Below are positions 8,749-17,313 of a DNA stretch of 64,000 bases, one piece after another. The translations under genes and the position numbers were made by a program. Under the pieces are notes generated by a model, which did no database searches, was not told where the DNA came from, and was given only the letters and a program-made list of their open reading frames with translations. How positions within the stretch are numbered: position 1 is the first letter of the stretch; every line of letters begins with the position of its first letter. The stretch comes from Bacteroidales bacterium (GTDB lineage Bacteria; Bacteroidota; Bacteroidia; Bacteroidales; F082): contig JALNZT010000002.1 of the NCBI GenBank assembly GCA_023229135.1, forward strand, positions 62,001 through 126,000, read 5' to 3'.

Positions 8749-11580
8749 CTATTTTCCGCTTTCGGCTATAGGCCTCATAGCTTCTGGTTTTTGCACCAGT
8801 CGCAGGTAATGATCGGTTTTCAAGAATTCACGGGCTGCTGTCTGGATCTGGTCAGCGGAAAGTCCATGAATTTTTTCTTTAAAGGCTTCAAAGCTGTGCA
8901 TGGGCATATCATTTTGCACTGAGAAGCTTATTGCTGAGAGCCAATATTTGTTCTGCTTTTCGTTTGTTTCGCGTTCGCGTATGCTTGTCTCTTTCACTTT
9001 AGCCAGGTCTTCGGCTGTGGGGCCATGCTCAATCAGGCGGTTCATCTCCTGAAACACAGCTTTTGTGAGCGTGTCGGTCATTTCAGGATTGGTACCCCAA
9101 TTGATGCTGATGGTATAGTCAGCTTCCGGAAATTGATTGTTGACCTGACGTGCTCCAACGCCATAAACGCCCCCCTGATCTTCACGCATATTTTCGCGCA
9201 ACTTAATCGAAAGCACTTTCATCATCTGTTCCAGGTGTAGCCGGTTTTCTGCTGACCAGTCGAAAGGTGCTTTCATCATAAGGGCTACCATGCTTTTATG
9301 TTCGGCACCGGCATAGATGCTTACATCAGTGATGCCTTTTGGGAATTCAGGCTTTCTGTTTTTCCATTGCAGCGCTTCTTTTGCCGTTGGCAGGCTCCCG
9401 AGATATTTTACAAGTAAAGGCTTGAAATTTTCGTTGTTGATATTACCAACAAAAACAAAGGTGAAGCCTTTGGCCGTTGCGAAAAGGCGGTCATACATCG
9501 CATAAATTTTTTCTGCTTCAAGGCTGTGTATTTGTTTGTCGGTTGGAATTATTACCGTTCTCGGGTTGCTCGAAGTAGCGAGTTTATAAAGGGTGTCGTA
9601 AAAAATAACTTGTGGGTTAGCCCGCATAAATTTATACTGATTTATTTGCTGAGAAATGTATGCGTTAAAGGCTTCCTGATCACGCCGGGCCTTTTTAAAC
9701 TGAAGTGTTACGAGCTGCATCAGGGTCTCGAAATCTTCTGGAGTAGCGCCGCCGTTGAGGCCTTGCTGTATGTCGTCGATATTTACCCGCAGACTGGCAT
9801 TTATGCCGCTGAGTTTCTTTTCCAGCTCCGACTTGCTAAAGTTGCCCAAACCACTTGCTTCTATTACGCGGGAGATATTATCAGCAGCAAAGGCGTCTTT
9901 GTCTTCAAAGATTGAACTACCACCCCAAGCGAAAGCTGACATTAATATTTCATCATTCTTAAAGTCGGTGGGCTTTAGTATTACTTCGATTCCATTGCTG
10001 AGTTTTAGTTTGGTAATTCCAAGATTTTTGTCGATTTTCTCACTCACAATACTACCGCCTTTTAGTGTTTCTGATAGCAGAGGCTCATCTTTAAAACTGT
10101 CAACCCATGCAGTAATTTCTTTGTTTTTTGCTTCACGGACGGTTTCCAAAATCGCTCTTTTGTCAGGCACGGAAATACTTTCATTTTCAGGAGCAGTAAC
10201 TACAATCACCCTATTTTCGTCGGTGATCCATTTTATGGCTTTACTGTTTATTTCTTGCAGTTTGATTTTTGGAAGCAATTGCTGGGCCATAATCAGCTCG
10301 TTTTCAATGCCCGGGATGGGATCATTCTCTAAGAAATGTCTGGTGTAGGCATTTACGTAAACAGACGAATTGGTTTTATCCTTCTCCTTGGCTTGCTGTT
10401 CAAGCCGATTCAACAATTCTTTTTTCGTGCGTTCAAGTTCAGAAGCCGTAAAGCCATAGCGTTTTACACGCTCATTTTCAATAACCAAAGCTTCCAGGGT
10501 TTCTTCTATCTGGTTTTCTTTAGCAGACGCGCTGGAGGCGTATGCATCCATTGCTCTTCCCAAAAATCCGCCATAATAGGTGTATGCATACATAAATGGT
10601 GATTCGGCTTTTTGGCTCAGCTCATTAAGTCTGCTGATAATCATGGCGCTATAAAGTTCCTGAATGAGTTGTTCCTTGTAGTCGTTTATGATAAGTGCTT
10701 CTTTTTTGGGATGTTTGTAAAACATCATCACATTGCTGCTGGTGGCTTCGGGGTCTGTGGCAATAGCAACAAGTGGTTCTTTGTTGCCGGGAATATCAAA
10801 ACTAAGGCGTTCTTTTGCTTTTTTAGGGTTTTTAATAGGAGCAAAATGACTGATAATTTTTTCTTCTGCCATTTGAATGTCGATGTCACCTACCACAATA
10901 ACAGCCTGCAAATTTGGTCTGTACCAATCTTTATAAAAAGTTGTCAGCCGCTCATAAGCAGCGGTATCGATAACATCAATTTTTCCGATAGGAAGGCGCT
11001 CGGCATAGCGCGAATCATTGAAGATAATCGGGAAATAGGCTTTTCGCATACGGTCGTTAGCGCCAAGCCCCATGCGCCATTCCTCGCGTATTACACCTCT
11101 TTCTTTGTCAATTTCTTCCGGATCAAAACTCACCTGATGTGCCCAATCTTCAAGCACCATAAAGGCAGAGTCAATCAAGCCTTGTCTGTCGGTAGGCAGT
11201 TGCAGCATATACACCGTTTCATCAAAGCTGGTGTATGCGTTGAGGTCGGCGCCAAAACGCACGCCTGATTTTTCAAGAAAATCAACGAGTGCACTTTTGT
11301 TAAAATTCTTGGTGCCGTTAAAGCACATGTGTTCAACAAAATGCGCCAGCCCTTGCTGATCGTCATCTTCCAGAATGGAGCCTGCGTTGGTAACAAGTCG
11401 CAACTCCACCCGATTTTCGGGCATGGTGTTGTGCCGGATGTAATAAACCAGGCCATTATCGAGCCGACCAATTTTTACGGTAGGATCAACCGGAATCAAA
11501 TCACCGGCTTCTAATTGCTGCGCCAGCAGGAGGTTTGTGCTAAGCAGGAAACCTAAAAGGAGTAGAAACAATTTTTTCAT
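8749..11580 (-). CDS. M16 family zinc metallopeptidase (pitrilysin/insulinase-like), secreted
   Basis: This 943-residue protein carries a signal peptide (about 1-20, ending LLAQ), then the inverted zinc motif HFVEH (residues 80-84) inside GLAHFVEHMCFNGT, with a downstream acidic helix (DKERGVIREEW) that supplies the third ligand. It is a long double-repeat M16 enzyme: the N-terminal half is catalytic and the C-terminal half, with GGVYGVGARQV, is the inactive partner domain. It should degrade peptides in the periplasm or at the cell surface. The gene stands alone, with its own terminator and a possible promoter. Confidence 0.93.
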   Translation of the reverse strand: MKKLFLLLLGFLLSTNLLLAQQLEAGDLIPVDPTVKIGRLDNGLVYYIRHNTMPENRVELRLVTNAGSILEDDDQQGLAHFVEHMCFNGTKNFNKSALVDFLEKSGVRFGADLNAYTSFDETVYMLQLPTDRQGLIDSAFMVLEDWAHQVSFDPEEIDKERGVIREEWRMGLGANDRMRKAYFPIIFNDSRYAERLPIGKIDVIDTAAYERLTTFYKDWYRPNLQAVIVVGDIDIQMAEEKIISHFAPIKNPKKAKERLSFDIPGNKEPLVAIATDPEATSSNVMMFYKHPKKEALIINDYKEQLIQELYSAMIISRLNELSQKAESPFMYAYTYYGGFLGRAMDAYASSASAKENQIEETLEALVIENERVKRYGFTASELERTKKELLNRLEQQAKEKDKTNSSVYVNAYTRHFLENDPIPGIENELIMAQQLLPKIKLQEINSKAIKWITDENRVIVVTAPENESISVPDKRAILETVREAKNKEITAWVDSFKDEPLLSETLKGGSIVSEKIDKNLGITKLKLSNGIEVILKPTDFKNDEILMSAFAWGGSSIFEDKDAFAADNISRVIEASGLGNFSKSELEKKLSGINASLRVNIDDIQQGLNGGATPEDFETLMQLVTLQFKKARRDQEAFNAYISQQINQYKFMRANPQVIFYDTLYKLATSSNPRTVIIPTDKQIHSLEAEKIYAMYDRLFATAKGFTFVFVGNINNENFKPLLVKYLGSLPTAKEALQWKNRKPEFPKGITDVSIYAGAEHKSMVALMMKAPFDWSAENRLHLEQMMKVLSIKLRENMREDQGGVYGVGARQVNNQFPEADYTISINWGTNPEMTDTLTKAVFQEMNRLIEHGPTAEDLAKVKETSIRERETNEKQNKYWLSAISFSVQNDMPMHSFEAFKEKIHGLSADQIQTAAREFLKTDHYLRLVQKPEAMRPIAESGK

Positions 11581-11667
11581 TGCTGAAGTTTTTTGGATAT
11601 TTTTTCTTGTTGAGACTGATTTTCAAAAAAAAGGGTCTTAATGAAAAGAAACTTTGAAAAGCTGATA

Positions 11668-11675
11668 CAAATATA
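11668..11675 (-). promoter_or_regulatory. possible -7 box for the M16 protease gene
   Basis: TATATTTG on the minus strand matches TAnnTTTG, 88 bases upstream of the protease start. No good -33 element is visible, so the call is tentative. Confidence 0.3.
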
Positions 11676-12368
11676 TGGATTTTTGATTTGTAGCGATGGA
11701 TTTTTTGGATTTTCGTTTCTCTTTAAAAGAATGTTCGGTGGCTTAATCCTTGTTGATAATGGTTTGCAAGGATGGCATTTAATCGCACAAGATGCTGTTT
11801 AATATTATTTTCAAATTCATAATTGAGCCTCTGCCGAAAAGGTAAGAAATAAAGAATGCCACAAAGGCTCGAAAGCTCTAACCATCACAAAGTATTGATT
11901 ACTAACATTAAACTCTTTGTGCAATCGTACTGATTTGGTGTCTTGGTGGCGAAATAAAACTTTACAGACTGGGTCATAATTCTTTATCTCGAATACCTCT
12001 CTGAGCCTCAGTGCTTTGACATGCTGTTGTCAGGCTAAATTAATATTTCAAAAACGTATCTGCATAATACGTTCCTCTCTTGTCTTGAACTTTAATGGTA
12101 CAAAGCCCAAACTTCAACCTTGAAACATCAACAGGTATAGAATATTTGAGACATTAGACCGCATTGAACATCGCGCTTTAGTATTTAGGGAAGACGAATA
12201 AAATCTATTTTAATATCTTTTCTGCTACATAATTAGACTCACGAAACAGACATTTTGTACCTTGCCTTGCTAATTCTGGAAATATATTTTGGGCTAAGGC
12301 GCAAGTTTTTGCACTAAAAATTGTCTTATACTTATTAATTGATAAAATGCAGAAAAACAGGCATATAA
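11676..12368. other. intergenic stretch without recognisable gene
   Basis: About 690 bases with no convincing open frame. The part around 11,850-12,030 contains repeated short motifs (GCCACAAAGG, CACAAAG, CTTTGTG, CTTGGTGGC) of a kind that recurs between genes here, for example at 14,810-14,860. They look like decayed low-complexity intergenic repeats rather than a gene or an RNA. No convincing promoter for the sigma factor gene was found. Confidence 0.35.
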
Positions 12369-12932
12369 ATGACGGAAGCTGAGCTTGTACGAAGGTTAAA
12401 GGAAAAAGATCCCGCTGCATGGCATCAACTGGTTGAGCAGCATCAGCTTCTGGTATATAATGTGTGCAAGGGTTTTTTGCATAATGCACATGATGCCGAA
12501 GACCTGAGCCAGGATATTTTTATTGAAGTGTTCAACAATGCCCACAAATTCAGGGGCGATGCCAAAATAAGCACCTGGTTATATCGTATCGCCGTAAACC
12601 GCTCTCTCAATTTTATGCGTAACAGCAACAAACGGCGTTTCTGGAAAGAGATAGACGCCCTGTTTGGAGTTTCGGCATCACAAAAAACAACTGCTTTTGT
12701 GCCCAGCGTAGAAACAGCTCCAATGGAGACTACTGAACAGCGCAGTCTGCTCGACAAAGCCATCTCCCAGTTGCCCGAAAACCAAAGAATAGCTTTTACC
12801 TTGAACAAAATAGAGGAGCTGTCCTATGCCGAAGTGGCCGAAATAATGGCGCTGAGCCTGTCGGCTATCGAATCGTTGATTCACCGGGCAAGGCAGAATC
12901 TGCGTAAAAAACTAAAAAATTATTATAAATGA
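12369..12932 (+). CDS. ECF RNA polymerase sigma factor
   Basis: The 187-residue protein has sigma region 2 (about 10-80, with AEDLSQDIFIEVF and STWLYRIAVNRSLNFMR) and region 4 (about 125-185, with the helix-turn-helix LSYAEVAEIMALSLSAIE). It lacks regions 1 and 3, so it is an extracytoplasmic-function sigma factor. Its stop overlaps the next start by four bases (ATGA), and the next gene is a zinc anti-sigma factor, so this is a sigma/anti-sigma pair. The nearby Spy/CpxP-like genes suggest it responds to envelope or metal stress (inference). Confidence 0.93.
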   Translation: MTEAELVRRLKEKDPAAWHQLVEQHQLLVYNVCKGFLHNAHDAEDLSQDIFIEVFNNAHKFRGDAKISTWLYRIAVNRSLNFMRNSNKRRFWKEIDALFGVSASQKTTAFVPSVETAPMETTEQRSLLDKAISQLPENQRIAFTLNKIEELSYAEVAEIMALSLSAIESLIHRARQNLRKKLKNYYK

Positions 12933-13468
12933 GCGTCTCACCGCAAGAAAATGAACTTAAGCGTGTCAAACTTAAAAAGCACCCCATGAACTGCGAACAC
13001 TATGAACTGATGATTTTCGATTTGCCCTTCTCCACAAGAGAGGCAGATGTTGATACAGCACTCCGTGAGCATGTGTCGCAATGCAGTTCATGCAGGCTGT
13101 TACTCAATCGCCATTTGGCTGAGATGCAACAAATAAGCGAAAAGCGCCGCATTCATCCTAATCCATTTTTATACCAGGATTTGCTTTCGCGGATAGAAAA
13201 CAATGCTTCAACAGCAAAAGAAAGCGCTTTCTCCGCTAAGCGGATTTTACGTTTAAGTCCTACTTTGATGAGTGCTGCCGCAGCCATTGCTTTTGGCGTG
13301 TGGATTGGAGGCCGCCTTACAATGGATATTCAAACCAGCCCTGTGAACACTTCTGAATCAAGGGAGATAATGCTCAGTGCTGTAGCAGAAGACCTACACT
13401 TGATTGATATTTCGGAAAGTACACTCGAAATCTATTTGATGGATAACCAAAACCCAGAGCAGCCATGA
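12929..13468 (+). CDS. membrane-anchored zinc-binding anti-sigma factor
   Basis: This 179-residue protein has an N-terminal HX3CX2C zinc anti-sigma motif (HVSQCSSC, about residues 49-56). A membrane helix follows at about residues 111-127 (LMSAAAAIAFGVWIGG), and then a short extracytoplasmic tail. It should hold the upstream sigma factor at the inner membrane until a signal releases it. The start chosen overlaps the sigma stop (ATGA); an internal Met (start of MNCEHYELM) is the alternative. Its own stop overlaps the next start. Confidence 0.85.
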   Translation: MSVSPQENELKRVKLKKHPMNCEHYELMIFDLPFSTREADVDTALREHVSQCSSCRLLLNRHLAEMQQISEKRRIHPNPFLYQDLLSRIENNASTAKESAFSAKRILRLSPTLMSAAAAIAFGVWIGGRLTMDIQTSPVNTSESREIMLSAVAEDLHLIDISESTLEIYLMDNQNPEQP

Positions 13469-14016
13469 TTTCAACAAAACAAAAGAGAACAATTGCTTTG
13501 CTCGTTATCGTGATAACGCTGGTGAATCTGGGTGCTTTGGCTAGCGTACTTTATAAATTGCGGCAGGTGGAGAAGTTTCATGAAGCTGGGTTGGTTGAGC
13601 ACATGGACGAAAATCCCTCAAACGATCCCGCATCGGTTTTTATGATGCGTGAAATTGGTTTTGATAAAACCCAGCAACGCTTAATGAATGCTTCAAAATT
13701 AAACCTGAGAAGGGAAGTGTCGCCAATGCTTGCTGAGTTACGCCAGTTGAATGCTGATCTGATCGATGAGGTGATGCAGCCGGTGCCGGATACCATACGT
13801 CTTGATGCAATTTGTGCGGAGATTGGTAGCCTTCATACTTTGATGAAGATTGAGACAACACATCATTTGCTTGATATTAAGCAAATTGCCTCGCCTGAAC
13901 AAGATGAAAAGTTGAAAGACTTTTACCGCGAGATGCTTAACCGAGGCGATGAGCCACGACCCGATGGTATGGGCCGCCGTCACCGCAGAGGCTGGCGCAA
14001 CAGACGTCGTCAATAA
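13465..14016 (+). CDS. Spy/CpxP-type periplasmic heavy-metal-sensor-like protein, membrane anchored
   Basis: This 183-residue protein has one N-terminal membrane helix (about 9-32), an acidic linker, and a helical domain (about 60-160) with FDKTQQRLMNASKLNL and LTDEQ-like SPEQDEKLKDFYREM. This arrangement is typical of the Spy/CpxP/CnrX group of metal-resistance or stress-sensing proteins. The C-terminus is strongly basic (RRHRRGWRNRRRQ). It overlaps the anti-sigma gene by four bases and is likely the sensory partner of the sigma/anti-sigma pair, by analogy to CnrYXH. What it senses is unknown. Confidence 0.7.
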   Translation: MISTKQKRTIALLVIVITLVNLGALASVLYKLRQVEKFHEAGLVEHMDENPSNDPASVFMMREIGFDKTQQRLMNASKLNLRREVSPMLAELRQLNADLIDEVMQPVPDTIRLDAICAEIGSLHTLMKIETTHHLLDIKQIASPEQDEKLKDFYREMLNRGDEPRPDGMGRRHRRGWRNRRRQ

Positions 14017-14059
14017 TAGAAACGAAATAAAATGTTTAACCTTTATAAATACTTAAATC

Positions 14060-14623
14060 ATGAAAAATTTAAAAATTAATCTAACTACTTTAGTCGCAGC
14101 TTTTGCAATGCTTGCCTTGATTTCTTTTGATGCAAGTGCACAGAATTTCAGCCGTGGAAATGCCCGTGCAAATGGACGAAATAATGTACAAGGTCCAGGA
14201 ATGGGCTATGGCCGTGGAGATTGTACGGCTATCATCCCGGATTTGACGGAAGATCAGGAAGCCAATATTTTAAAGTTGCGTAACGAACATTTCCGCAATG
14301 CAGAAATTAAGCGTGCCGAAATCATTGAAAAGCAAGCCAAGCTGAACAGTTTGCGCGTGGCCAAAAATCAGGATGTCGCTGCCATCGATCAAAATATTGA
14401 TGAATTGGCCAGCCTGCGTGCCAGTCTGTTGAAAGAACGCGAAGCCCATCGCCGTGAAGTGAAAAATTTACTCACCGACGACCAGAAAGTTTGGTTTGAC
14501 GCTAATACAGGACAAGGCCGAGGAAGAGGCTTTGGCGCCGGAAACCGCGGCATGCGTGGAAACGGTCAAGGTATGCGTGGCAATGGACAGGGCAGGGGAT
14601 GGAGAAATTGCCCATACAATTAA
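14060..14623 (+). CDS. Spy/CpxP family periplasmic protein
   Basis: This 187-residue protein begins with a cleavable signal peptide (about 1-27, ending SAQ). A Gly/Arg/Asn-rich stretch follows, then a helical Spy-like core (about 60-150) with two LTxxQ-type motifs: LTEDQEANI and LTDDQKVWF. The C-terminal tail is rich in Gly, Arg and Asn (GRGRGFGAGN, then two copies of GMRGNGQG). It is likely a soluble periplasmic chaperone or metal-binding effector. It lies 43 bases after the membrane-bound relative and may be controlled by the sigma factor. A strong terminator follows. Confidence 0.75.
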   Translation: MKNLKINLTTLVAAFAMLALISFDASAQNFSRGNARANGRNNVQGPGMGYGRGDCTAIIPDLTEDQEANILKLRNEHFRNAEIKRAEIIEKQAKLNSLRVAKNQDVAAIDQNIDELASLRASLLKEREAHRREVKNLLTDDQKVWFDANTGQGRGRGFGAGNRGMRGNGQGMRGNGQGRGWRNCPYN

Positions 14624-14666
14624 TTCAAAGTCGAAGCTCAATTACTGGTTTGAAAGTAGAATGAAT

Positions 14667-14707
14667 AAAAACCCGCACCTCTATTATAGGGATGCGGGTT
14701 TTGTTTT
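14667..14707 (+). terminator. Rho-independent terminator of the sigma/Spy operon
   Basis: AAAACCCGCA (14667-14676) pairs with TGCGGGTTTT (14693-14702), followed by further Ts. It lies 43 bases past the last gene of the operon. Confidence 0.85.
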
Positions 14708-14917
14708 TGAATGGAGGGTAGAGAAAAAATGTAACGAATCAGTATGTTGAAGCCTGAGAATTATTAGGCTTATGATCAATCATTTTTATACTTTGTTTAA
14801 TGGCTGTTTCACAAAGTGCCACAAGAAGCCACAGCGTTTCACAGAGTAATATTGAGGCTTATAATACATTGGCAAAATATTTCATGATGACTTTATTTAT
14901 AGCGCTTTAATATAACG

Positions 14918-17089
14918 CTAACGTTTTATAAACTTAGACTGATAGCGCTTGTCAACTCCATCAATGGAAATAATATACATGCCGGCTTTGAGGCTTGAAA
15001 TATTTACTTCCTGCCGACTATTAACAAAAGGAGTTTGTGAAATTACCCTTCCGGTAAAGTCCATAATCGAGAGCAGGCCTCCGGTGAACTCGCATTCCAC
15101 ATGCAGCTGATCTGTGGCAGGATTGGGATAAACCGAAATAAAGCGGTTTGTGCCTGTTGCAGCTTCGATACCCGTATTGTTGGCGTTTGTCCATACCCCA
15201 TCGTCGAAAGTTGAGACGTAAAGATCCGTTTCGCTGGTTCCATCTATTGAAACAACATTCCAGGGAATCTGTCCCAGATTTACTGCCGGCGTCCAGCTTG
15301 TACTCCCATCATCAATATAATAATAGTAACCCGGATAAGGGCTCAGGTCGCCTGATTCCATATTGTTTAGCATATAAACTCTTCCGTTTACCATTCCTAA
15401 TCCACCGGCATATTGTATTATGCCCGCAAAAATTGGAAATCCGTCGGTGGTTAATGTCCAGGTGGCACCATTATCAGTACTGTTAAGAATTTGATACGAC
15501 CAGTCATCATATCTTATAAAATTATTGAGCCAACCCACCACTTTTCCGTCAGATGTAAGTTTCCTTGCCGTCCATGTCTCGCCGTCATCTGCTGAAAAGG
15601 CAAAGCCATACCCGATATCTGCAAAAATCATATCTCCATGTTTTTCAAATCCCTGAACTGTGGCATTATAGCTAAGTGGGTCACCTGCAACCGTGAGTGA
15701 TGTTGGATTCCATGTTGCGCCATTGTCAGTGCTTTTGTAGATCACTATGTCAGCTCCCGTTCCTGTGGCAAAAAGCTGAGGGCCGTATGAGAAGAAGGCG
15801 GTTCCGCCACTACCGTTGGGTGTGGTTGATACTACAGACCAGCTTTGTCCATAATCGGTCGACTTAAAAAGGTTTAGATAAAAATCTTTAAAAGCTCCTG
15901 CATACCACGTATTTCCATCAACAGAAAAGTGAAGCACCTCGGTATTCCCTCCAAAGTTATTTGTCACATTGGTCCAGCTATTACCGTGATTTACTGATGC
16001 ATAGAGCTTTCCATATTCCAGTCCAAGAATAACACCATTGGCGGCTTTCATACTTGTAAGCGAGCCATTTCGGATCATAGGCTCACTCACTTCACCGGTT
16101 GCTTCGTTGTAGGAGATTGGGCCTTTTTGTGTTGAAATCCATAGCTTTCCATTATAGCGGGTGATGTATCCGGCATCGGCACAAGGAAAGTCATAATCAG
16201 CATTCAGAAACTCTTCCCAGCTTGCGCCCTCATCTGTGCTTTTATAGGCACCTGACATATCGGTGAAATATAAAATACCATCATAGTTTCTAACGCATTT
16301 TCCGGTATTGAATGCATAAGCAGCACCCACATTCTCCCAAGTTGCACCATTGTCATTTGAGCGCTGCAAGCCATGTCCGTTAAGGGGAGCGCATGAAGAG
16401 TAGAGATATCCGTTGAGCTCAGCAAAAGCAGAAGTGCCTTGCTGCATGGCAATACCCGGTGAGGGTATGGAGGGAACAGAAGGCAGCTGCTCCCACGTAG
16501 TGCCATTGTCGAGCGATTTGTAAATAAAATGATGCGGGAAGGGACTCTGATTGTCTTGTGAACTCATATATAATCCTGACTCGAGCTGGTTTACACCATC
16601 TGTAATATCTTCGGGGATAGCTTCTATGCGCTGCCAGGAAAGCCCCATATCTGTGCTTATGGCAGTATAATTCATGCTTGACATAAGGAGATTTTCCCCA
16701 CTCACTTCTATGCGGTTTGGCTTTAAAGAAGGATTAACCATGTTGGTGGATAATCCTGTGCTGATTGCGTCCCAGGTGTCGCCATTGTCACCACTGCGAT
16801 AAACGCGATCGCCAAGCCAGGAAGATAAAAAGATGTAGTCGCCTTTGCGAATCATTGAGGTAGGCAAAATTTCATTATCAGCAAAGTTTGCCGTGACAAC
16901 ATACCAGTTTTCGCCGCCGTTGTCCGAACGTAAAAGATGGTAGCCGTATCCTGTAAACATTAGGTCGCTTTCAACAAATACAAATTTGCTGGTTTCCATT
17001 CCTGAAGTGGGACCGTTGGTAGGATTGAATTGTTGTGCGTTAGTTACAGAACAAACAAATAAGAATAAAATGAGGTAGAGGTTTTTCAT
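14918..17089 (-). CDS. secreted sialidase-like beta-propeller protein with T9SS sorting domain
   Basis: This 723-residue protein has a signal peptide (about 1-18, ending NAQ). Many BNR/Asp-box-like repeats of the form S-x-D-x-G-x-T-W follow throughout (SDNGGENW, SGDNGDTW, SLDNGTTW, STDEGASW and others), so most of the chain is a sialidase/photosystem-repair-type beta-propeller. The C-terminal ~75 residues are a type A type IX sorting domain (VYPNPATDQLHVE, then GRVISQ, and LKAGMYIISIDG near the end). It is exported to or beyond the cell surface. No catalytic sialidase residues can be assigned, so the ligand or activity is open. Confidence 0.88.
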   Translation of the reverse strand: MKNLYLILFLFVCSVTNAQQFNPTNGPTSGMETSKFVFVESDLMFTGYGYHLLRSDNGGENWYVVTANFADNEILPTSMIRKGDYIFLSSWLGDRVYRSGDNGDTWDAISTGLSTNMVNPSLKPNRIEVSGENLLMSSMNYTAISTDMGLSWQRIEAIPEDITDGVNQLESGLYMSSQDNQSPFPHHFIYKSLDNGTTWEQLPSVPSIPSPGIAMQQGTSAFAELNGYLYSSCAPLNGHGLQRSNDNGATWENVGAAYAFNTGKCVRNYDGILYFTDMSGAYKSTDEGASWEEFLNADYDFPCADAGYITRYNGKLWISTQKGPISYNEATGEVSEPMIRNGSLTSMKAANGVILGLEYGKLYASVNHGNSWTNVTNNFGGNTEVLHFSVDGNTWYAGAFKDFYLNLFKSTDYGQSWSVVSTTPNGSGGTAFFSYGPQLFATGTGADIVIYKSTDNGATWNPTSLTVAGDPLSYNATVQGFEKHGDMIFADIGYGFAFSADDGETWTARKLTSDGKVVGWLNNFIRYDDWSYQILNSTDNGATWTLTTDGFPIFAGIIQYAGGLGMVNGRVYMLNNMESGDLSPYPGYYYYIDDGSTSWTPAVNLGQIPWNVVSIDGTSETDLYVSTFDDGVWTNANNTGIEAATGTNRFISVYPNPATDQLHVECEFTGGLLSIMDFTGRVISQTPFVNSRQEVNISSLKAGMYIISIDGVDKRYQSKFIKR

Positions 17090-17113
17090 ACTATTTGATT
17101 TTTAAATTAAAAT

Positions 17114-17147
17114 CAAAAATAGGAGCGTATTTGAATGAATCTTCAAA
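17114..17147 (-). promoter_or_regulatory. Bacteroidota-type promoter for the beta-propeller gene
   Basis: On the minus strand TATTTTTG (17114-17121) fits TAnnTTTG. TTTG (17144-17147) lies 22 bases upstream as a -33 box. The gene start is about 25 bases downstream. Confidence 0.4.
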
Positions 17148-17237
17148 GTATATCAACGTAGTTTGATAGGTTGTTTACCCTATTTTGTCATGCACCGCAC
17201 TAAATTCGTGCAACGACGCATAACGCTCCCCACATAA

Positions 17238-17260
17238 TTCACTAAAATGAATTACCTTTG
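17238..17260 (+). promoter_or_regulatory. Bacteroidota-type -7 box for the formate-THF ligase gene
   Basis: TACCTTTG at 17253-17260 matches TAnnTTTG, 53 bases before the start codon. A -33 box is weak (TTC near 17238). Confidence 0.4.
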
Positions 17261-17313
17261 TTTTTCGGGACTTGTAGCCCTAAAACGATGAATTAGAACC
17301 TAAAATTTGAATA

